Origin: Cyanophora paradoxa
Taxonomy: Eukaryota; Glaucocystophyceae; Cyanophorales; Cyanophoraceae
Direction of reading: 5' to 3'
DNA: 64,000 bases
Assembly (NCBI GenBank): GCA_004431415.1
Contig: QPMI01000626.1
Location: 248,001-312,000, forward strand
Shown piece by piece: positions 56,348-64,000 of the stretch; the first letter of the stretch is position 1, and the number at the start of each line of letters is the position of its first letter. The notes under the pieces are model-generated. The model was not told where the DNA came from. It searched no databases and was given only the letters and a program-made list of their open reading frames with translations. The position numbers and the translations under genes were made by a program.

Positions 56348-57850
56348 TTATTTTTTGCTGCAATTGCACCCGTGATGCGCGAGTTGACAATTGTCTTTAA
56401 GGTGTGGGCGCTTATTATTGATGCGATCCACGACGAGCCTGTAATTCGGATCTTGCGGCTCAATCGGAATCGGAAGGGAACAGAGCGCACAGGCGCCCTT
56501 CTGTTGCTTCTTGCGCTCTAATATCCACTCCGGCGTAATATAATCCGCCTCGTTGAAATCGCGACCGGCACGCTGATCCTGGCATTTATAACCGCGGATC
56601 TTCGTTTTCAGATATTCGATGTAGTCGCTCTTTCCTTGGAACTTGTGAATAGGTGTATAAATCAGCACCGTAGACAGATCGCGGTTACGAGTGAGCGCGG
56701 TATAGAACCATTCGCGAGTGGTATAGCGGAACGTAGCCTCACAAATGACAATGCCCGAATCAAGTGTGAGACCTTGCGTTGAATGACCTGTTCCTGCATA
56801 AGGGAGAGAAAAATGTTCTAACATCGCGCACGGAACCTCGAACGTGACGCCATCGAAGACGTCAGTTAATGTGACCATTTGCTTGGTGATTTTGGTGATC
56901 CGATAGGTGTAATTTGTGTATGCGTTAATAGACTCACCCTCAGACCGCGAAATGCGTAGATACCTGCGACAAACGACCTCCAAACCCTTGTAGAATTTGA
57001 TGCCGTTGACCTCTACGGTTGCAATATTTACTTTTCGTCTATCGTGCATCAGTTTGTTATAGGCTAAGGTCATTTCGTTTCTGTAAGCGATGCCAAAGTA
57101 GCCGTCGGGAATGGCGCTTAGATCATTAATTGTCGGCAACCCGTATTTCGAGATAATCTGTGAGGCTTCGAGTCCGTTTTCGAAGAGATCCTCTTTAATC
57201 GCCCGAATTAATTCACGGTCTGTCTCCTTCTTGTGCCGCTTGTTTATGCGTAGACTCAGGACATTAGGGAACATGCTCTGCACAGCGCGCTTATAGTAGC
57301 CCTTGCGATCAGAAACCGAGAGCTCGTCATTAATTGGTTCGTTCTGATAGGTATCGCCATTAGCCAAATATTTGATATCCGGATAGCGGTCTATGAAAGT
57401 CTTGATCTTAGCGAGATCCTTTACGGAATACGCGAATATCTCGTCGAACATTATATGGCTGAACTCGGAGACGAACGCCCTCTGGTCTTTTTCGCTCATA
57501 GCCTCTTCGTAGGTCTGATCATTTGAGACACGGATCCCGAGAACATTATATAAAGTACGAACGGTAATATTCTCGATTCCGCGGACTTTGAGAGAGTCCC
57601 TCAGCTCCGCGCACTGTTTGTTATAGGGGCAAATAACTAAGCAATTCGACTTTTGAGATGCGAAACAGTTAATACCGAGTGTCGACTTTCCACTTCCGGG
57701 CATGTCAGCAAGGACAAGCATACGATTATGGAGCTTCGCAACCCAATTAAAGCACTCCGGATTAAATTCGTCCCTCAGCGAGAACCGGTTAATGAGTGTC
57801 TCGGGATCCTGAAATTCGAGAGTTACACCCGTGGTGGGCGGAGTGCATTC
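56348..57850 (-). CDS. SF1 helicase with C-terminal HNH-like zinc cluster
   Basis: From the ATG at 57,721 the protein has 457 residues: Walker A ADMPGSGKST almost at its start, Walker B SHIMFDEIF, an arginine-rich RINKRHKK block, and the C-terminal motifs GTGHSTQGLTLDSGIVI and WFYTALTRNRDL typical of Pif1/RecD-like SF1 enzymes. The end carries CALCSLPI ... VVDRINNKRPHLKDNCQLA and HHGCNCSKK, an HNH-like treble clef with Arg in place of the usual His. The open frame continues upstream of the ATG for 43 codons (to 57,850) and encodes plausible sequence (LEFQDPETLINRFSLRDEF, then CFNWVAKLHNR) that overlaps the polymerase end. The natural product was therefore probably fused to, or frameshifted from, the polymerase. 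Roles: DNA unwinding during replication. Confidence 0.8.
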   Translation of the reverse strand, partial: ECTPPTTGVTLEFQDPETLINRFSLRDEFNPECFNWVAKLHNRMLVLADMPGSGKSTLGINCFASQKSNCLVICPYNKQCAELRDSLKVRGIENITVRTLYNVLGIRVSNDQTYEEAMSEKDQRAFVSEFSHIMFDEIFAYSVKDLAKIKTFIDRYPDIKYLANGDTYQNEPINDELSVSDRKGYYKRAVQSMFPNVLSLRINKRHKKETDRELIRAIKEDLFENGLEASQIISKYGLPTINDLSAIPDGYFGIAYRNEMTLAYNKLMHDRRKVNIATVEVNGIKFYKGLEVVCRRYLRISRSEGESINAYTNYTYRITKITKQMVTLTDVFDGVTFEVPCAMLEHFSLPYAGTGHSTQGLTLDSGIVICEATFRYTTREWFYTALTRNRDLSTVLIYTPIHKFQGKSDYIEYLKTKIRGYKCQDQRAGRDFNEADYITPEWILERKKQQKGACALCSLPIPIEPQDPNYRLVVDRINNKRPHLKDNCQLAHHGCNCSKK

Positions 57851-60657
57851 TCAGGGCATCTTTTCCCGGGAATATAGCTGAATTTGCCCATGTTCTCAAA
57901 CGCATTTCGGTCGAACTCTTTCTTACTTGTCCATGAACCTTCGATATATAGGCAATCCGTTCTGATCCCGGCAACCTTGTGCCCGCGCGCTGTCAGGCGC
58001 TTGTATTGCGCAAACATATTGGCACGGTTGCGATCGTAAATATGAAAGTGGATAGGAAGGAATCCGTTAACGAGCTCGCGGTGGGAGCTGATCTTAACGA
58101 AATAGATGTGACCTTCGAATTCGCTAAGAGTTTTGACACGTTTCGAATTCTTAGGATTGAAAGTAAACACCTCTACTGTTCCTCCGCATTCTTGGGCGAA
58201 CCTCTCAGCCTCGGCACGGTTGTAGAACATTTTCGTGGATGTTTGCGAGTCTTGGAATTTGCCGAGCATTCCGATCTCTTTCACTAAAATGTGCTTCTTA
58301 TCTGTGGTTTGAATGTCACTTGAAAGTACTTTCTTCATCTCCGAGATCGACGTATTGGGCACCAAATGCGAAGGCTCCGCGACCGCGATAATCTCTATCT
58401 TGTCCTTTACGTCCGCCCAATGCATGGAGAGAGTGTAGCCTGTCATGAAATTATAACAGCGACCACTCACGGAAAATGCGCGATCCAGAATAATTTCGAT
58501 TCCATCAATCTTGCGAGACATGGCGGCATCATAATCTACATCCTCATCATCGGCGAAAGTCGCTTGCTCTCTCTCAAACGCAACAACACGCACGTAGTAG
58601 ATCGCGTATTCGAGAATATCGCTTCCCGCTTTAAAGGGAACGAAGTCATCGAATACATTGTATTTCGGAAGATATTGCATGCCTTTTAGAATCGAAGGGT
58701 AGCACTTCGCCATATCGACAGCTGTGTAGGTGGCTTTCGGGTTCGGCTTATAGAAAAAGCCGCTTAGTGCGGATCGCTTGTAGTGCGTGAGAATTTCGCG
58801 CATGTTCGGGCTGTAATGTGAGATATTCGTCGCATTTAGTAGCGACTCGCGGAACCCCTTACCGATTTCACAGACCTTATTATAATACTCCTCTGTTTCG
58901 AAATCTTGCTCAATAAAGTGGTCGGTTGTGCGTGGATCTTTGATAGAGAACATCGAGCCATTAGCTTTGAATGTGATGCTGTCGATTTGTTTCGATGGTG
59001 TTAGCTTCACTGCGGGCTCATATCGCATTTTCAGGAACGTAAATAGAAGACCTTCCAGACCTTCGCGCCCAGTATAAAGAATGCGGATGAAACTGCGCTC
59101 GTCGGGCGATAGTTTTAGTTGCGTGATCTTTAACAAATCCTTGGATGTGTGCGCGAAGATATCGTGAGTAAGACACGTCGGAATTTTATAGAGTGCTAAC
59201 GAAGAGGTCGACTTAGGAACATGATTATCGAGCTCTTCGACCTCCATCTTTGCCATGCGCATTTCGAGCGACTTGATGTTATCGTTGAATATATAGATAT
59301 GCTTGTTGTGAATCATAAAGTGAATATTGCGGGGATTGATATTTTTGTTAATTGATTCTGCCGCGAATTTGTATACTAACTTACCGTCGACATCAAAGAC
59401 GCGGAAGCCTGTCTGAATTCTCTTACAGAATTTCTCGATGTGGCGGAGGGTGAGAGCCAGAGAGTCGCCAGGTGTGCGTTCGTGACCGTGAAAGAATTTA
59501 TAGAGACCGTCGTAGGACATAGTTAAGTCAGTATATCGCGGTTTTGGCGCCTCCTGACACTTCTTAATGGACGCTCCCCATGTGGAGATGATCATATCGT
59601 AGCCGCAAGCGTTAGATGTCGATGATTTGGGAAGCTCAATAATATCTTCGAACTCAGACGCGTTTGGATTTAATGTGTAGTCTGTGAATTTGCTCATAAT
59701 CGCGGTGCATCGCATGCTGTCCATTAGCTCCTCATCCAGAAACGCATAGCGATTTCCAGGGATAGCACCGGCTCCGTCATCTTCGACACCTTCGTCCCCA
59801 TCGATCACGACCTCATGAACAGTTATAAAGGCATCATCGACACTGCCGCCAAAATCATTAAACATAAGGCGTAGTCTTTTCTGTTCATCGGTTGGTGGTG
59901 TCTTAAAGAAGAACACCTCGTATGCTTGTCCGAACGTTTCGAGATATATAGTCAATTCATCGTAGTTTTCGAGTAAACGGAAGATTGATTTTCTCTCTTC
60001 CGAATAATAACGATTTTGAGCGGTGAGAACTCCATACCGTTTATCGATTTTTGCCAGAGCAAAGTTTCGCAACACCCTCACCGAAACTGTCTCTCTTATA
60101 TTGCGGTAGGTGACAAAGGTTTTGTCTTTTATACGTGTTCCGGGAATTCCGGGAATAACAATTACCTCCGACGACCGAGCACCGGATCCAGGTCCCCATA
60201 GCTTGAACGTAATTGTTGCGAGAGTTTCCGGATCGTATGCGGCGATTGGATCGAGAATAGTGCGTTTAATCGCATCCTCTACCGATTTTACTTTACCTCT
60301 CTGCTGCTTCGCTTCGAGTTTCGCTTCTTTCGCTCGTTTCTGTTCTTGCTTGCGATCGAAGCGCTGTAAACGCTTAGCCTCTTGTTCTTTTTGCTTCTGC
60401 TTTTCTATATTAACTTGGGTGCGAGCGGCGCGCTTTTCTTTCCGCTCTGCCCTGCGGAAAACGCGGGGATTAATGATTCCATTCAGAGTATCCCGAATGT
60501 CTATCAGCGTTTGGAGCTTGGGCTTCCGATTCATTGTGTTGTGCATCGCCCAATGCGCCTGTTCTTCGGTTAGCAAATCCTGACTCAATCCCTGCATAAT
60601 GTATCCGATAATTTCATCCCGAACATTGTTAGCGATTCTGTTGGTTGCGCGCGGCAT
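57823..60657 (-). CDS. Protein-primed-type family B DNA polymerase (divergent)
   Basis: 944 residues. The N-terminus has a basic, Lys/Gln-rich coiled stretch (about 65-125) that could be a terminal-protein-like or DNA-binding part. The palm shows motif A TAVDMAKCYPSIL (about residue 646), a motif B-like NGFLPIHFHIYDRNRANMFA (about 870) and motif C AGIRTDCLYIEG (about 898), with TD in place of the common DTD. The exonuclease motifs were not identified with confidence. Size, order and neighbours fit polinton/PLV polymerases, which replicate linear genomes by protein priming. The frame ends LRPPRV at 57,823, while the helicase-side frame is open in the overlap (57,826-57,850). The viral promoter motif lies 22 bases upstream of the ATG. 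Confidence 0.8.
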   Translation of the reverse strand: MPRATNRIANNVRDEIIGYIMQGLSQDLLTEEQAHWAMHNTMNRKPKLQTLIDIRDTLNGIINPRVFRRAERKEKRAARTQVNIEKQKQKEQEAKRLQRFDRKQEQKRAKEAKLEAKQQRGKVKSVEDAIKRTILDPIAAYDPETLATITFKLWGPGSGARSSEVIVIPGIPGTRIKDKTFVTYRNIRETVSVRVLRNFALAKIDKRYGVLTAQNRYYSEERKSIFRLLENYDELTIYLETFGQAYEVFFFKTPPTDEQKRLRLMFNDFGGSVDDAFITVHEVVIDGDEGVEDDGAGAIPGNRYAFLDEELMDSMRCTAIMSKFTDYTLNPNASEFEDIIELPKSSTSNACGYDMIISTWGASIKKCQEAPKPRYTDLTMSYDGLYKFFHGHERTPGDSLALTLRHIEKFCKRIQTGFRVFDVDGKLVYKFAAESINKNINPRNIHFMIHNKHIYIFNDNIKSLEMRMAKMEVEELDNHVPKSTSSLALYKIPTCLTHDIFAHTSKDLLKITQLKLSPDERSFIRILYTGREGLEGLLFTFLKMRYEPAVKLTPSKQIDSITFKANGSMFSIKDPRTTDHFIEQDFETEEYYNKVCEIGKGFRESLLNATNISHYSPNMREILTHYKRSALSGFFYKPNPKATYTAVDMAKCYPSILKGMQYLPKYNVFDDFVPFKAGSDILEYAIYYVRVVAFEREQATFADDEDVDYDAAMSRKIDGIEIILDRAFSVSGRCYNFMTGYTLSMHWADVKDKIEIIAVAEPSHLVPNTSISEMKKVLSSDIQTTDKKHILVKEIGMLGKFQDSQTSTKMFYNRAEAERFAQECGGTVEVFTFNPKNSKRVKTLSEFEGHIYFVKISSHRELVNGFLPIHFHIYDRNRANMFAQYKRLTARGHKVAGIRTDCLYIEGSWTSKKEFDRNAFENMGKFSYIPGKRCPENALRPPRV

Positions 60658-60679
60658 CTCTATTAGTTCTTTTAAAATA

Positions 60680-60699
60680 ACCGGAGAAAATAATTTCGG
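60680..60699 (-). promoter_or_regulatory. Viral upstream motif 2 (TTATTTTCTCCGGT)
   Basis: Minus-strand copy 22 bases before the polymerase ATG at 60,657, with the same 20-base block as motif 1. Confidence 0.7.
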
Positions 60700-60825
60700 C
60701 GCAATCTACCAAATTCTCCTTTTCATACCCTTGTCGCCAATTCTTTAAGTGCTTTTTGACCGATACGGGGAATAAAAAGGGAGGTAAAAAATTAATCATT
60801 TTTTGCATCGTGCGGATACTTTCCG

Positions 60826-61239
60826 CTACGGATTTTTCGCGTTCTCGACAACATGCTTTCGGGGTCTCCCAGCGGGCTTTTGCGGCTGGGGCTTTACCGG
60901 CGGATTCAGCTTTCGTTCCGCTCTCTTTCTGCGTTGGTATTCCCTTGCCTTCTCTCGGATTTTCTCCCGATACTCTTCATCGTCTTGGTATCGCTGCTGT
61001 TTACGAATTGCAATCTTTTGTAGCTGTTCCGGGGTGAATATCGTAGCCTCTCCGGCGGCTAATCGCTCCTGTTTTTGTCTCTGATGCTTGTTTCGCTGCC
61101 GCTCGGCGTCTTTTTCGCGTTTTAATCTTAATCTCTCCGCCTTCTCCTCTTCTGTGATCACCTTTTTCGGTCGCCCGGGTCTGCGCTTTTCCTGCTGTGC
61201 CGCCATCGCCTCTTGGTTTGAAATCTTGGGTTTCGCCAT
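60826..61239 (-). CDS. Basic coiled-coil protein with two AT-hook-like motifs
   Basis: 137 residues, about one third Lys/Arg/Glu/Gln. AT-hook cores RRPGRPKK (about residues 19-26) and PAGRPRKH (near the C-terminus) flank a charged helix rich in ERLRLKREKDAERQRNKH-type sequence. AT-hooks bind the minor groove of AT-rich DNA, so a packaging or chromatin-like role on the AT-rich viral genome is plausible. No enzyme domain is visible. The gene lies upstream of the polymerase in the same direction, with its own promoter motif 9 bases before the ATG. Confidence 0.65.
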   Translation of the reverse strand: MAKPKISNQEAMAAQQEKRRPGRPKKVITEEEKAERLRLKREKDAERQRNKHQRQKQERLAAGEATIFTPEQLQKIAIRKQQRYQDDEEYREKIREKAREYQRRKRAERKLNPPVKPQPQKPAGRPRKHVVENAKNP

Positions 61240-61248
61240 TTACTATAA

Positions 61249-61262
61249 CCGGAGAAAATAGT
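61249..61262 (-). promoter_or_regulatory. Viral upstream motif 3 (CTATTTTCTCCGG)
   Basis: Minus-strand copy 9 bases before the ATG of the AT-hook protein at 61,239. Confidence 0.65.
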
Positions 61263-61363
61263 TTTTTGTCACTCTGTATTATTTCCCTTGCCCTTAAATA
61301 CCTTTTACCGAAACCTTCAATTTTTGCCCTTGGCTCGATACAAGCGCCACCGAAATTCACCGC

Positions 61364-61780
61364 TCAATAACCATTCCAGACGGTTCTTTCTTGTTGCTGA
61401 GGATATACATAAGGGTTTGTTAAGCTGTCATCGTCGCCTAATGCCATTTGATCCAATCTATACATCGGATAAGGGGAGTCAGCGCGCAAATGACCTTCTA
61501 CAAACTCAGGACATGAGCGCCTTCTAATATGCTCTACATGCACGTCCTCTATCTGAGCGGTTTCGATATTGGAACTCATAGCCGCGGTCACAGGCGAGGG
61601 CGATCGAGATCGTGGGTGGTTGTGATTGTCGCTGTGGTTAGAATATACAGAAAGGCGCCTACCTCCATTATCCTCGCCATCTGATATTTCGATTTCTACG
61701 GTTGTGTCACAGCATGGACTGTGGCAATTAGACACGACGTGAAGCTGAAACATCTCAATGCATTGTGTGATGAAATTCAT
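61364..61780 (-). CDS. Hypothetical viral protein, acidic/Ser-rich
   Basis: 138 residues, not recognised. It has a Cys/His group (CHSPCCD) near residue 19-25, an acidic stretch EIEISDGEDNGG, a His/Asn/Ser-rich middle and a Tyr/Pro/Gln-rich end (NPYVYPQQQERTVWNGY). No membrane segment. The promoter motif lies about 30 bases upstream of the ATG, which supports it as a real gene. Confidence 0.55.
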   Translation of the reverse strand: MNFITQCIEMFQLHVVSNCHSPCCDTTVEIEISDGEDNGGRRLSVYSNHSDNHNHPRSRSPSPVTAAMSSNIETAQIEDVHVEHIRRRSCPEFVEGHLRADSPYPMYRLDQMALGDDDSLTNPYVYPQQQERTVWNGY

Positions 61781-61810
61781 CGACCCTACAAATGGGCAAC
61801 GTATTAAATA

Positions 61811-61823
61811 TCGGAGAAAATAA
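61811..61823 (-). promoter_or_regulatory. Viral upstream motif 4 (TTATTTTCTCCGA)
   Basis: Minus-strand copy about 30 bases before the ATG at 61,780; the last base differs (A for G). Confidence 0.6.
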
Positions 61824-61829
61824 AAGGGA

Positions 61830-62147
61830 ATGAGGGCTTTACTTGCTCGTGTGTTTCCTTATGAGTTGGTCGACCTTATAATGCTGTTTATGGAGCCGAC
61901 ATGCCCGTTTTGCAAGGGCGTTCATAGCGCTTGCGCGAGGCAAGCTTGCGTGCCGCTTAGACCCGCTCTAAATACGGGCGGGTTCAGCTTTGCCTTGCGG
62001 ATATTCACAGTCATTAGCGGATATGGCGTTTACCACCGAGCATTGCGGCATAATTCACGGGTGCGGTCGGCACAATATGTGCATATTGCGGGGCGACCGA
62101 TTGCTGACGAGTTACGGCTTGCGCATCTGTCTTTTCCTCCTTTTTAA
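61830..62147 (+). CDS. Possible small viral ORF on the plus strand
   Basis: 105 residues (MRALLARVFPYELVDLIMLF, then TCPFCKGVHSACARQAC). The start is plausible and Cys-rich, but the 3' third overlaps the end of the opposite-strand gene at 62,014. Low confidence; it might be real only in its first part or not at all. Confidence 0.25.
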   Translation: MRALLARVFPYELVDLIMLFMEPTCPFCKGVHSACARQACVPLRPALNTGGFSFALRIFTVISGYGVYHRALRHNSRVRSAQYVHIAGRPIADELRLAHLSFPPF

Positions 62148-62697
62148 TCTCCTCTACGTCGACCTTTTGCTTTAATCCGAGCTTTGAGATCTCTTTCTTT
62201 ACGAGCCCCTTTAATTTCTTGCGTTCGTTATAATCTTGCATCCATTTCTCGTAGTTAGAGACTTTCATTTCAAGGTCTCGCACTTTCTCTTCAAAGCTCA
62301 TGACAACGTCGACAGGAACCGTGTGTTTTTGATAGGATCCGCGCTTTTTAAGCTCAGTTTCGGCGGCTTTTGGGACGTCTTGCGTTTTGTGCTGGCTTGC
62401 GACAACTTGCGCTTTTAGTACTTTGTCGGTTGCTTCATCGATGGAGCCGCCTCCAATCTGTGGTTTTACAGTAGCTAAATCGTCCATTTGGCGTTTACCG
62501 CTATCTTGGTTTCCCTTGTCCGCGGTGGCACTCGCAATAATCGCCTCTTGCTTGGCGACCTCTTCTGGCGAAGTGTCTATAAGATATTCGGGCATTTCGA
62601 GACCGCCGCCCGACGTTAATCCAGACTCTTCAAGTCCGCGATTAGGATTACCAGAAGCGACCGTTTGAATGGTTTGAGGCTTCTTTCGGTAGACCAT
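62014..62697 (-). CDS. Hypothetical viral protein with coiled coil, next to the packaging ATPase
   Basis: 227 residues, not recognised. Gly/Ser/Gln-rich N-terminal half (EESGLTSGGGLEMPEYLIDT), a predicted coiled coil from about 130 to 190 (FEEKVRDLEMKVSNYEKWM) and a Lys-rich linker. The stop of the ATPase gene is only 2 bases from its ATG, so both are probably expressed together. Such position suggests a virion or assembly protein, without direct proof. Confidence 0.6.
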   Translation of the reverse strand: MVYRKKPQTIQTVASGNPNRGLEESGLTSGGGLEMPEYLIDTSPEEVAKQEAIIASATADKGNQDSGKRQMDDLATVKPQIGGGSIDEATDKVLKAQVVASQHKTQDVPKAAETELKKRGSYQKHTVPVDVVMSFEEKVRDLEMKVSNYEKWMQDYNERKKLKGLVKKEISKLGLKQKVDVEEIKKEEKTDAQAVTRQQSVAPQYAHIVPTAPVNYAAMLGGKRHIR

Positions 62698-62699
62698 GA

Positions 62700-63566
62700 T
62701 TATCTTTTCTTACACTTGATTAACATTTTCTTTTTCTTGGGCGAAATTTGCGAAAGTTTGGGGATACCTTCAAGCTCACGCTCAAATTTGGATAAAGTTT
62801 TGCATACAGTTGTCGAATCTTTGACAGGCGGCGGTTTTGTAGCTTGCTCCTCTTGTTGTTTGCGCTTCTTTTCTTCAAAAGCCGCCCGCTTGTGGAATTT
62901 CGTAAACGGATGGTCATCGATCATATCGGCTTTTTCGACCCACCATCGCACAGAATACCCGGTATTATCGTGAATGATCGCTTGGTAGCTATGACAGAAT
63001 TCTTGGAACATGCGCTTAAAACTCTCTTTATCCATGTTCCCGAACTCTTCGTGATATGCTTCAAACTCTCGCATGTTTGACCAGCTTAGGAATATGATAT
63101 ACTCCGCATTGCTGCGAATGATCGTTGAAAGTTTTGTTAGTTTCTGCGATATTAAAGCCACGGAACAAAACGTATGACGACCTTGCGCCATCAATTTATT
63201 TAGCAAATGATCGCGCGAAAGATCGATAGTTCCGGACTCCAAACAATCGTCGAGTACGATGAGAATATTCTTTGGTTTCTTTCCAGCGATGATAGCTTTC
63301 TTGCGGGCTTCTATGATCGACTCTACATATTCCGGTTTCCAGGTATCATGCACTTCGTCTGTTATTTGACCCCAGAAACCGTTAAAACTCGTAGGACAGA
63401 AAACCAGAACATACGAGATCTGGTCTTCGAGTTCTTTGATCAGCCACTTTAAGAATACCGATTTACCACAATTGGTTTTCGCCAATAGGAGAAATCGTGC
63501 GGGAAGTTTCACCCTTTGTTTCGGGTTCCATTCTTCGAGATCCATGGGCGTCGTCCCTTTTTGCAT
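62700..63566 (-). CDS. A32-like genome-packaging ATPase (FtsK/HerA type)
   Basis: About 289 residues from the ATG at 63,566 (MQKGTTPMDLEEW); an earlier in-frame ATG at 63,617 adds 17 residues of unconvincing sequence. Walker A is LLLAKTNCGKSVFLKWL, Walker B NILIVLDDCL, followed by a sensor-like region with VALISQKLTKLSTIIRSNAE. The layout matches packaging ATPases of polintons, virophages and NCLDV (A32 group), which pump DNA into the capsid. A Lys-rich C-terminal tail follows. Presence of this gene argues that the element is or was a virus and not a simple transposon. Confidence 0.8.
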   Translation of the reverse strand: MQKGTTPMDLEEWNPKQRVKLPARFLLLAKTNCGKSVFLKWLIKELEDQISYVLVFCPTSFNGFWGQITDEVHDTWKPEYVESIIEARKKAIIAGKKPKNILIVLDDCLESGTIDLSRDHLLNKLMAQGRHTFCSVALISQKLTKLSTIIRSNAEYIIFLSWSNMREFEAYHEEFGNMDKESFKRMFQEFCHSYQAIIHDNTGYSVRWWVEKADMIDDHPFTKFHKRAAFEEKKRKQQEEQATKPPPVKDSTTVCKTLSKFERELEGIPKLSQISPKKKKMLIKCKKR

Positions 63567-63624
63567 TCTTTCACTATAAAAACAATAGAAAAATAAGACT
63601 GAATGTGGTAATCGCACGAATTCC

Positions 63625-64000
63625 TCATGCTGATACTCTTCGGATTCCGTCGGCGGAAATTATCATTATGTTATGAGCGAGGGCAATGCACTGAATTTGC
63701 ATCTTCTGATACGCGGAGCCCGCATACCACTCCTCATTACCGACTCCACCGGCTGTGACACCATTGAATTCGAAGACCAGATCGAACGCCGATGTGCCTG
63801 TGGCATCGATGTAGCCCGTGTTCTCTTGGTTGAGAAGCGACGCCTTTCCGTTTCCAGCACCGAAGTAAATGCCAGTGAGAGCGGGGTAGCTTGTGCTCTC
63901 GGTAAAGATCGCCGAATTATATTTATCTTGAAGTTCGGTCGCGGCAATCATGAGAGGAAGCGAAGTATTCGAGTAAAGGCGGTTATTGTTGAGTTCCACA
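63625..64000 (-). CDS. Probable virion protein, C-terminal part (runs off the window)
   Basis: At least 124 residues, open to the right edge and ending at 63,625. The sequence (SLPLMIAATELQDKYNSAIF, YPALTGIYFGAGNGKASLL, TGTSAFDLVFEFNGVTAGG, then IQCIALAHNIMIISADG) is rich in beta-forming and small residues, as in capsid jelly-roll proteins. Its place next to the packaging ATPase fits a minor or major capsid protein. Identity cannot be settled from this piece. Confidence 0.45.
   Translation of the reverse strand, partial: VELNNNRLYSNTSLPLMIAATELQDKYNSAIFTESTSYPALTGIYFGAGNGKASLLNQENTGYIDATGTSAFDLVFEFNGVTAGGVGNEEWYAGSAYQKMQIQCIALAHNIMIISADGIRRVSA

Larger units (their letters stand above)
53255..64000. 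mobile_element. Integrated polinton-like virus (PLV), left part
   Basis: The GC content falls sharply here and all genes become intron-less and tightly packed. The set protein-primed-type DNA polymerase B, RVE-type integrase, SF1 helicase and A32-like packaging ATPase is the diagnostic core of polintons and polinton-like viruses. The left border is placed between 53,255 and 53,609; the right border lies outside the window, so terminal inverted repeats cannot be compared. The AT-rich block 53,255-53,609 contains no gene but repeated cagtaag / cttactg phrases. Confidence 0.85.

Noticed and set aside
57855-57870. GGGAAAA as a slippery site for polymerase-helicase frameshifting
   Set aside because: It is in the wrong phase (GGG AAA A instead of G GGA AAA), and a shift there would meet a TGA at 57,851-57,853 before the helicase frame opens.

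Overview
The window reads as nuclear DNA of a eukaryotic microalga. The host part (about 1-52.4 kb) is very GC-rich. Its genes are cut into many short exons, and the introns carry homopolymer C tracts (G on the other strand). Several genes have N-termini that look like plastid transit peptides. The species cannot be named from sequence alone. From about 53.3 kb to the right edge the composition drops sharply in GC, and compact intron-less genes appear that belong to an integrated polinton-like virus (PLV).

Host layout. A steryl-ester/acid-lipase family gene (-, 0.24-3.8 kb) is divergent from an LSM12-like gene (+, 4.37-5.37 kb). A cobyrinate a,c-diamide synthase (CbiA/CobB-type) gene follows (-, 6.1-8.45 kb), broken by introns, then an unrecognised gene (+, 9.5-11.0 kb). 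From 12.3 to 32.1 kb there are three tandem copies of an FtsJ-like RNA 2'-O-methyltransferase-like gene (-). They are separated by two near-identical copies of a plus-strand gene (17.7-19.4 and 25.2-27.0 kb) that encodes a transit-like N-terminus, a membrane hairpin and a tail assembled from phase-0 micro-exons of 33-45 nt. The pattern of identity shows that the middle methyltransferase is a chimera made by unequal crossing-over. A multi-pass membrane protein gene (+, 32.7-35.7 kb) and a very long helical-repeat-like gene (+, 36.0-43.7 kb, with 51-bp and 122-bp minisatellites in one intron) follow.

From 44.2 to 51.4 kb lies a large inverted repeat carrying two head-to-head copies of a small membrane-anchored gene. 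A foldback element sits near its centre, and one arm holds a short SINE-like insertion. A duplicated copy of the last exon of the long helical gene lies just beyond (51.96-52.25 kb). A broken beta-helix gene (52.8-53.3 kb) abuts the viral element.

Viral element (about 53.26 kb to beyond 64 kb): a double zinc-ribbon protein, an S-adenosylmethionine-decarboxylase (SpeD) homologue with all catalytic residues in place, a double DUF5710 protein, an RVE-type integrase whose third catalytic acidic residue is Asn, an SF1 helicase with a C-terminal HNH-like cluster, a protein-primed-type family B DNA polymerase offset from the helicase by one -1 frameshift, an AT-hook protein, two unknowns, an A32-like packaging ATPase and the end of a probable virion gene. 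Four of the minus-strand genes share an upstream motif, TATTTTCTCCG(G/A)T. Integration, replication and packaging modules are therefore present, but the frameshift and the altered integrase suggest either decay or unusual biology. The right end and most capsid genes lie outside the window.
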